Both the position numbers and the translations under genes were made by a program. From NCBI GenBank assembly GCA_903866355.1, contig CAIPNE010000866.1, forward strand, positions 1 to 8,034: a stretch of DNA of 8,034 nucleotides, in the 5' to 3' direction. Below, piece by piece: positions 6,106-8,034 of this stretch (its first letter is position 1; the number at the start of each line of letters is the position of its first letter). Under the pieces are notes generated by a model. The model did no database searches. It was given only the letters and a program-made list of their open reading frames with translations, and had not been told where the DNA came from. The stretch is from an uncultured Gammaproteobacteria bacterium (GTDB lineage Bacteria > Pseudomonadota > Gammaproteobacteria > Ga0077536).

Positions 6106-7317
6106 CTAGACCGCGCCGTCGGCCTTCAGCTGCGCCAGGGTTTGGGCGTCCACTCCCAAGCCACCCAAGATTTCTGCGTTGTCCTGGCCGAGTGTCGGTG
6201 CCGCGTGACGGATGCGGGTAGGCGTACGCGAGAACTTCGCGGCTGGGCCGACCAACGGCACGGTTTTACCGTCGCTGAGGGTGGTGTTTTGCAGCATGTC
6301 GCGCTCGATCAGTTGCGGTTCGCGGGCGGCTTCGGCAAAACTATTCACCCGGGTCACGGCCAAGCCGGCCGCGTTCCAGCGGGTGACGACTTCTGCGGTG
6401 GTGTGGACCCGGCACCAAGCGGCCACCAGTTGGTCAAATTCTTCCCGACGGGCGATACGTTGCGGGCCGCGCGCGTCGGCGAGGTCTTCACGTCCGATAA
6501 TTTTGGCTAGCTGCTGCCAATGTGAATCGAGCAATACACCGCCGTAGATATCGCCATCAGTGCAGGTATAGCGGTTGACGGGCGCGGCGATAGCAAACTG
6601 GTTGGCCCAGCGTTTGAGCGGCATGCCCAACGCGCCAGCAGCCAGTAAACCATTGCTCTGGAACACCAGTGCGTCGGTGAGCGCAATATCGACGTGCTGG
6701 CCTTCCCCCGTACGCTGGGCATGCAATAAGGCCGCTAGCGCACCCAGCGCGCCATGCAACCCGCCAAGGTCATCGCCCAAAAAAGTGGGCGCCTTGGTGG
6801 GGCCATCATCGGGCGTGCCATTCAGCGATGCCCAACCGCTAAAATTTTGGGCGATGGGATCGTAGCCCGGTCGATCCGACAACGGGCCAAACTGGCCAAA
6901 CCCGCTGATCGACACATACACGATGCTGGGTTTTACGGCGGCGACATCCGCGTAACCCACGCCCCATGCGCTGAGCGTGCCGGGTTTGAAATTCTCGATG
7001 ACACAGTCGGCCCCGGCACAGAGTTCGAGAAAAAGACGACGTCCTTCGGGGTGGCGCAAATTGAGCGACACGTTCTGCTTATTACGATTCACCGTCTCAT
7101 GAAACAGCGCCAGCGCGGAGTCTTCATAAGCCGGTGGTACCCGCCGTAGCACCTCACCTTCCGGATGTTCCACTTTGATCACCCGTGCGCCAAAGTCTGC
7201 CAGCAGGCAACCGGCCATGGGTCCCGCCCAGGTGGTCGTGGCTTCAATGACGGTAAAACCCTCTAGCGGACCTTTGAGATCGCGCCGGGCCTGGGCAAAG
7301 AACGCCGACTTCTCCAT
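6106..7317 (-). CDS. CoA-transferase, class III (CaiB/BaiF/Frc family)
   Basis: This cytosolic enzyme moves CoA between carboxylic acids via an aspartyl-anhydride intermediate. It has 403 aa, a normal family length. N-terminal marks are VIEATTTWAGPMAG (residues 23-36) and LLADFGARVIKVEHPEG (38-54), the CoA-binding fold. Further marks are NRNKQNVSLNLRHPEGR (77-93), ADCVIENFKPG (103-113), SISGFGQFGP (136-145) and RPGYDPIAQ (149-157). GDDLGG (181-186) aligns with the family's catalytic GD motif, making D182 the probable nucleophile. GQHVDIALTDAL (206-217) follows. Its ATG lies three bases after the TAA of the upstream VOC gene, with no clear ribosome site, so translational coupling is likely. 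The acceptor acid cannot be read from sequence; carnitine-, formyl-, succinyl- or bile-acid-type labels would all be guesses. Confidence 0.92.
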   Translation of the reverse strand: MEKSAFFAQARRDLKGPLEGFTVIEATTTWAGPMAGCLLADFGARVIKVEHPEGEVLRRVPPAYEDSALALFHETVNRNKQNVSLNLRHPEGRRLFLELCAGADCVIENFKPGTLSAWGVGYADVAAVKPSIVYVSISGFGQFGPLSDRPGYDPIAQNFSGWASLNGTPDDGPTKAPTFLGDDLGGLHGALGALAALLHAQRTGEGQHVDIALTDALVFQSNGLLAAGALGMPLKRWANQFAIAAPVNRYTCTDGDIYGGVLLDSHWQQLAKIIGREDLADARGPQRIARREEFDQLVAAWCRVHTTAEVVTRWNAAGLAVTRVNSFAEAAREPQLIERDMLQNTTLSDGKTVPLVGPAAKFSRTPTRIRHAAPTLGQDNAEILGGLGVDAQTLAQLKADGAV

Positions 7318-7320
7318 GGC

Positions 7321-7716
7321 TTAAGCCCGTTGTACGAATTCGACAACGTTGCCATCGGGGTCGCGCACCATGGCAATCGTCACGCCGGGCATGAGTTCCT
7401 GCTTGGGAATTTCGAAGGGGATATCAGCCTGCGTGCAGGCCGCGCAGACTTCATCGATGTTAGAGATTTGAAAAGTCAGGTAGCGAAAACCACTTTGGCT
7501 AAGCAGCCCGGAGGGGCCGGCAGCTGGGATGACTTTGGGATCGACGAGTTTCACGAAGCTGTCGCCAAAACTCAGGCGATGCAGCAGTCCAAAAGGAATG
7601 GGCAACTCGCCGATTTTTTTGAGTCCGAGCACGTCTTGGTAAAACGCGAGGCTCTGTTTAATGTCCCTGCAGATGATGCCGATGTCGATACAATTTTTGG
7701 CGGCTTGCATGCCCAT
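7321..7716 (-). CDS. Single-domain VOC family protein
   Basis: This is a 131-aa protein of the glyoxalase / methylmalonyl-CoA epimerase / dioxygenase fold, probably a homodimer. The two beta-alpha-beta halves are visible: CIDIGIICRDIKQSLAFYQDVLGL (residues 9-32) and GFRYLTFQISNID (76-88), ending in MVRDPDGNVVEFVQ (116-129). Of the four usual metal-ligand places, the first holds D11 instead of His, the second K56 instead of Glu or His, and the third Y79 instead of His. Only the last, E126, is standard. It may bind metal differently or not at all. The ATG at 7716 has GAAAGG nine bases upstream; the ATG at 7710 fits less well. It is the first gene of a pair with the CoA-transferase (3-bp gap), which suggests work on the same CoA ester or acid. 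Confidence 0.87.
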   Translation of the reverse strand: MGMQAAKNCIDIGIICRDIKQSLAFYQDVLGLKKIGELPIPFGLLHRLSFGDSFVKLVDPKVIPAAGPSGLLSQSGFRYLTFQISNIDEVCAACTQADIPFEIPKQELMPGVTIAMVRDPDGNVVEFVQRA

Positions 7717-8022
7717 GGTGAAGTGCCTTTCTGGTTTGGCGTTTAAAGAATCCCAGCGTTAAAAATGTTGCGCGGGCCCAACGGGCGCCAGCGACGCGCT
7801 TGAGTGTATAGGTGAGGGCGCCCTGATTTCGAGCGCCGAGAAATAATTTTCGTGCCCTAAGGGCTCGTCGGGGTGCGCGAGGCTTCTACCCAGCGCCAGC
7901 GCTGCGCACCGTGAGCGTCTATCGATAGGCCGCAAGTGACTAATTGCCGGCGTCGCGTATGGGCATAATCGGCACCCGCCACCGCAGCGCGGAGGGCACG
8001 ACTGAGGTGCCCGACCCAATTT
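7717..8022. other. Divergent intergenic region with several palindromes
   Basis: About 300 bp between the minus-strand VOC gene and a plus-strand gene that begins beyond the window. Perfect or near-perfect symmetries are AGGGCGCCCT (7815-7824), GCCCTAAGGGC (7854-7864), GGTGCGC/GCGCACC arms (7872-7878 and 7904-7910, enclosing CAGCGCTG), CTATCGATAG (7919-7928), and GGGCAC/GTGCCC arms (7994-7999 and 8007-8012). CATAAT at 7964-7969 is a possible plus-strand -10, and TATACA (7810 to 7805) a possible minus-strand -10, but neither has a good -35. The minus-strand open frame across this region looks non-coding. Confidence 0.45.
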
Positions 8023-8030
8023 AAAGAGGA
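8023..8030 (+). promoter_or_regulatory. Strong ribosome binding site of a gene starting beyond the right edge
   Basis: AAAGAGGA is followed by ACAA and the window end. The purine-rich core matches the anti-Shine-Dalgarno, and a start codon would be expected within the next few bases. This implies a plus-strand gene divergent from the VOC/CoA-transferase pair; its product cannot be known from this window. Confidence 0.6.
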
Positions 8031-8034
8031 ACAA

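Noticed and set aside
5796..6221. 141-aa plus-strand open frame
   Set aside because: It runs antisense into the CoA-transferase 3' end, is Arg/Pro-rich with no motif, and has no clear start signal.
7759..8034. 91-aa minus-strand open frame at the right edge
   Set aside because: It has a TTG start at the window edge, overlaps palindromes and a strong plus-strand ribosome site, and its composition is not protein-like.

Overview
The window reads as a moderately GC-rich chromosome segment from a Gram-negative, free-living Pseudomonadota bacterium, most likely beta- or gammaproteobacterial. Three things point there: an O-antigen ligase/polymerase-type membrane protein, a 'host attachment' family protein behind a textbook FNR/ANR-type box, and a set of CoA-dependent catabolic genes. 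The taxon cannot be fixed from sequence alone.

Layout. (1) 9-2450, plus strand: a large polytopic Wzy_C/WaaL-like protein, probably 5'-truncated by the window edge. It carries an unusual soluble beta-rich insert in its large periplasmic loop. (2) 2557-3006, minus strand, convergent: a 149-aa Host_attach (PF10116-type) protein. A perfect ANR-type dyad, TTGAT-N4-GTCAA, lies 59 bp upstream of its start. (3) 3080-3744: about 660 bp without a credible gene but with many inverted repeats. (4) 3745-7716, minus strand: four metabolic genes in the order VOC protein, class III CoA-transferase, glyoxalase-like VOC protein, ACAD10/11-type phosphotransferase. The first two form a tight pair with a 3-bp gap. 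The others are separated by sizeable non-coding gaps (about 410 and 215 bp), so they may be separate transcripts. (5) 7717-8034: a non-coding region with several palindromes. It ends in a strong plus-strand Shine-Dalgarno, so a divergent gene almost certainly starts just outside the window.

How the genes may work together. The CoA-transferase would activate a carboxylic acid as a CoA thioester. The phosphotransferase resembles enzymes known to phosphorylate hydroxyacyl-CoA intermediates (the LvaA / ACAD10-ACAD11 kinase group). The two VOC proteins could be isomerase-, epimerase- or lyase-like partners, or accessory proteins. The shared pathway is inference; the substrate is unknown. No RNA genes, CRISPR arrays, insertion sequences or convincing intrinsic terminators were seen.
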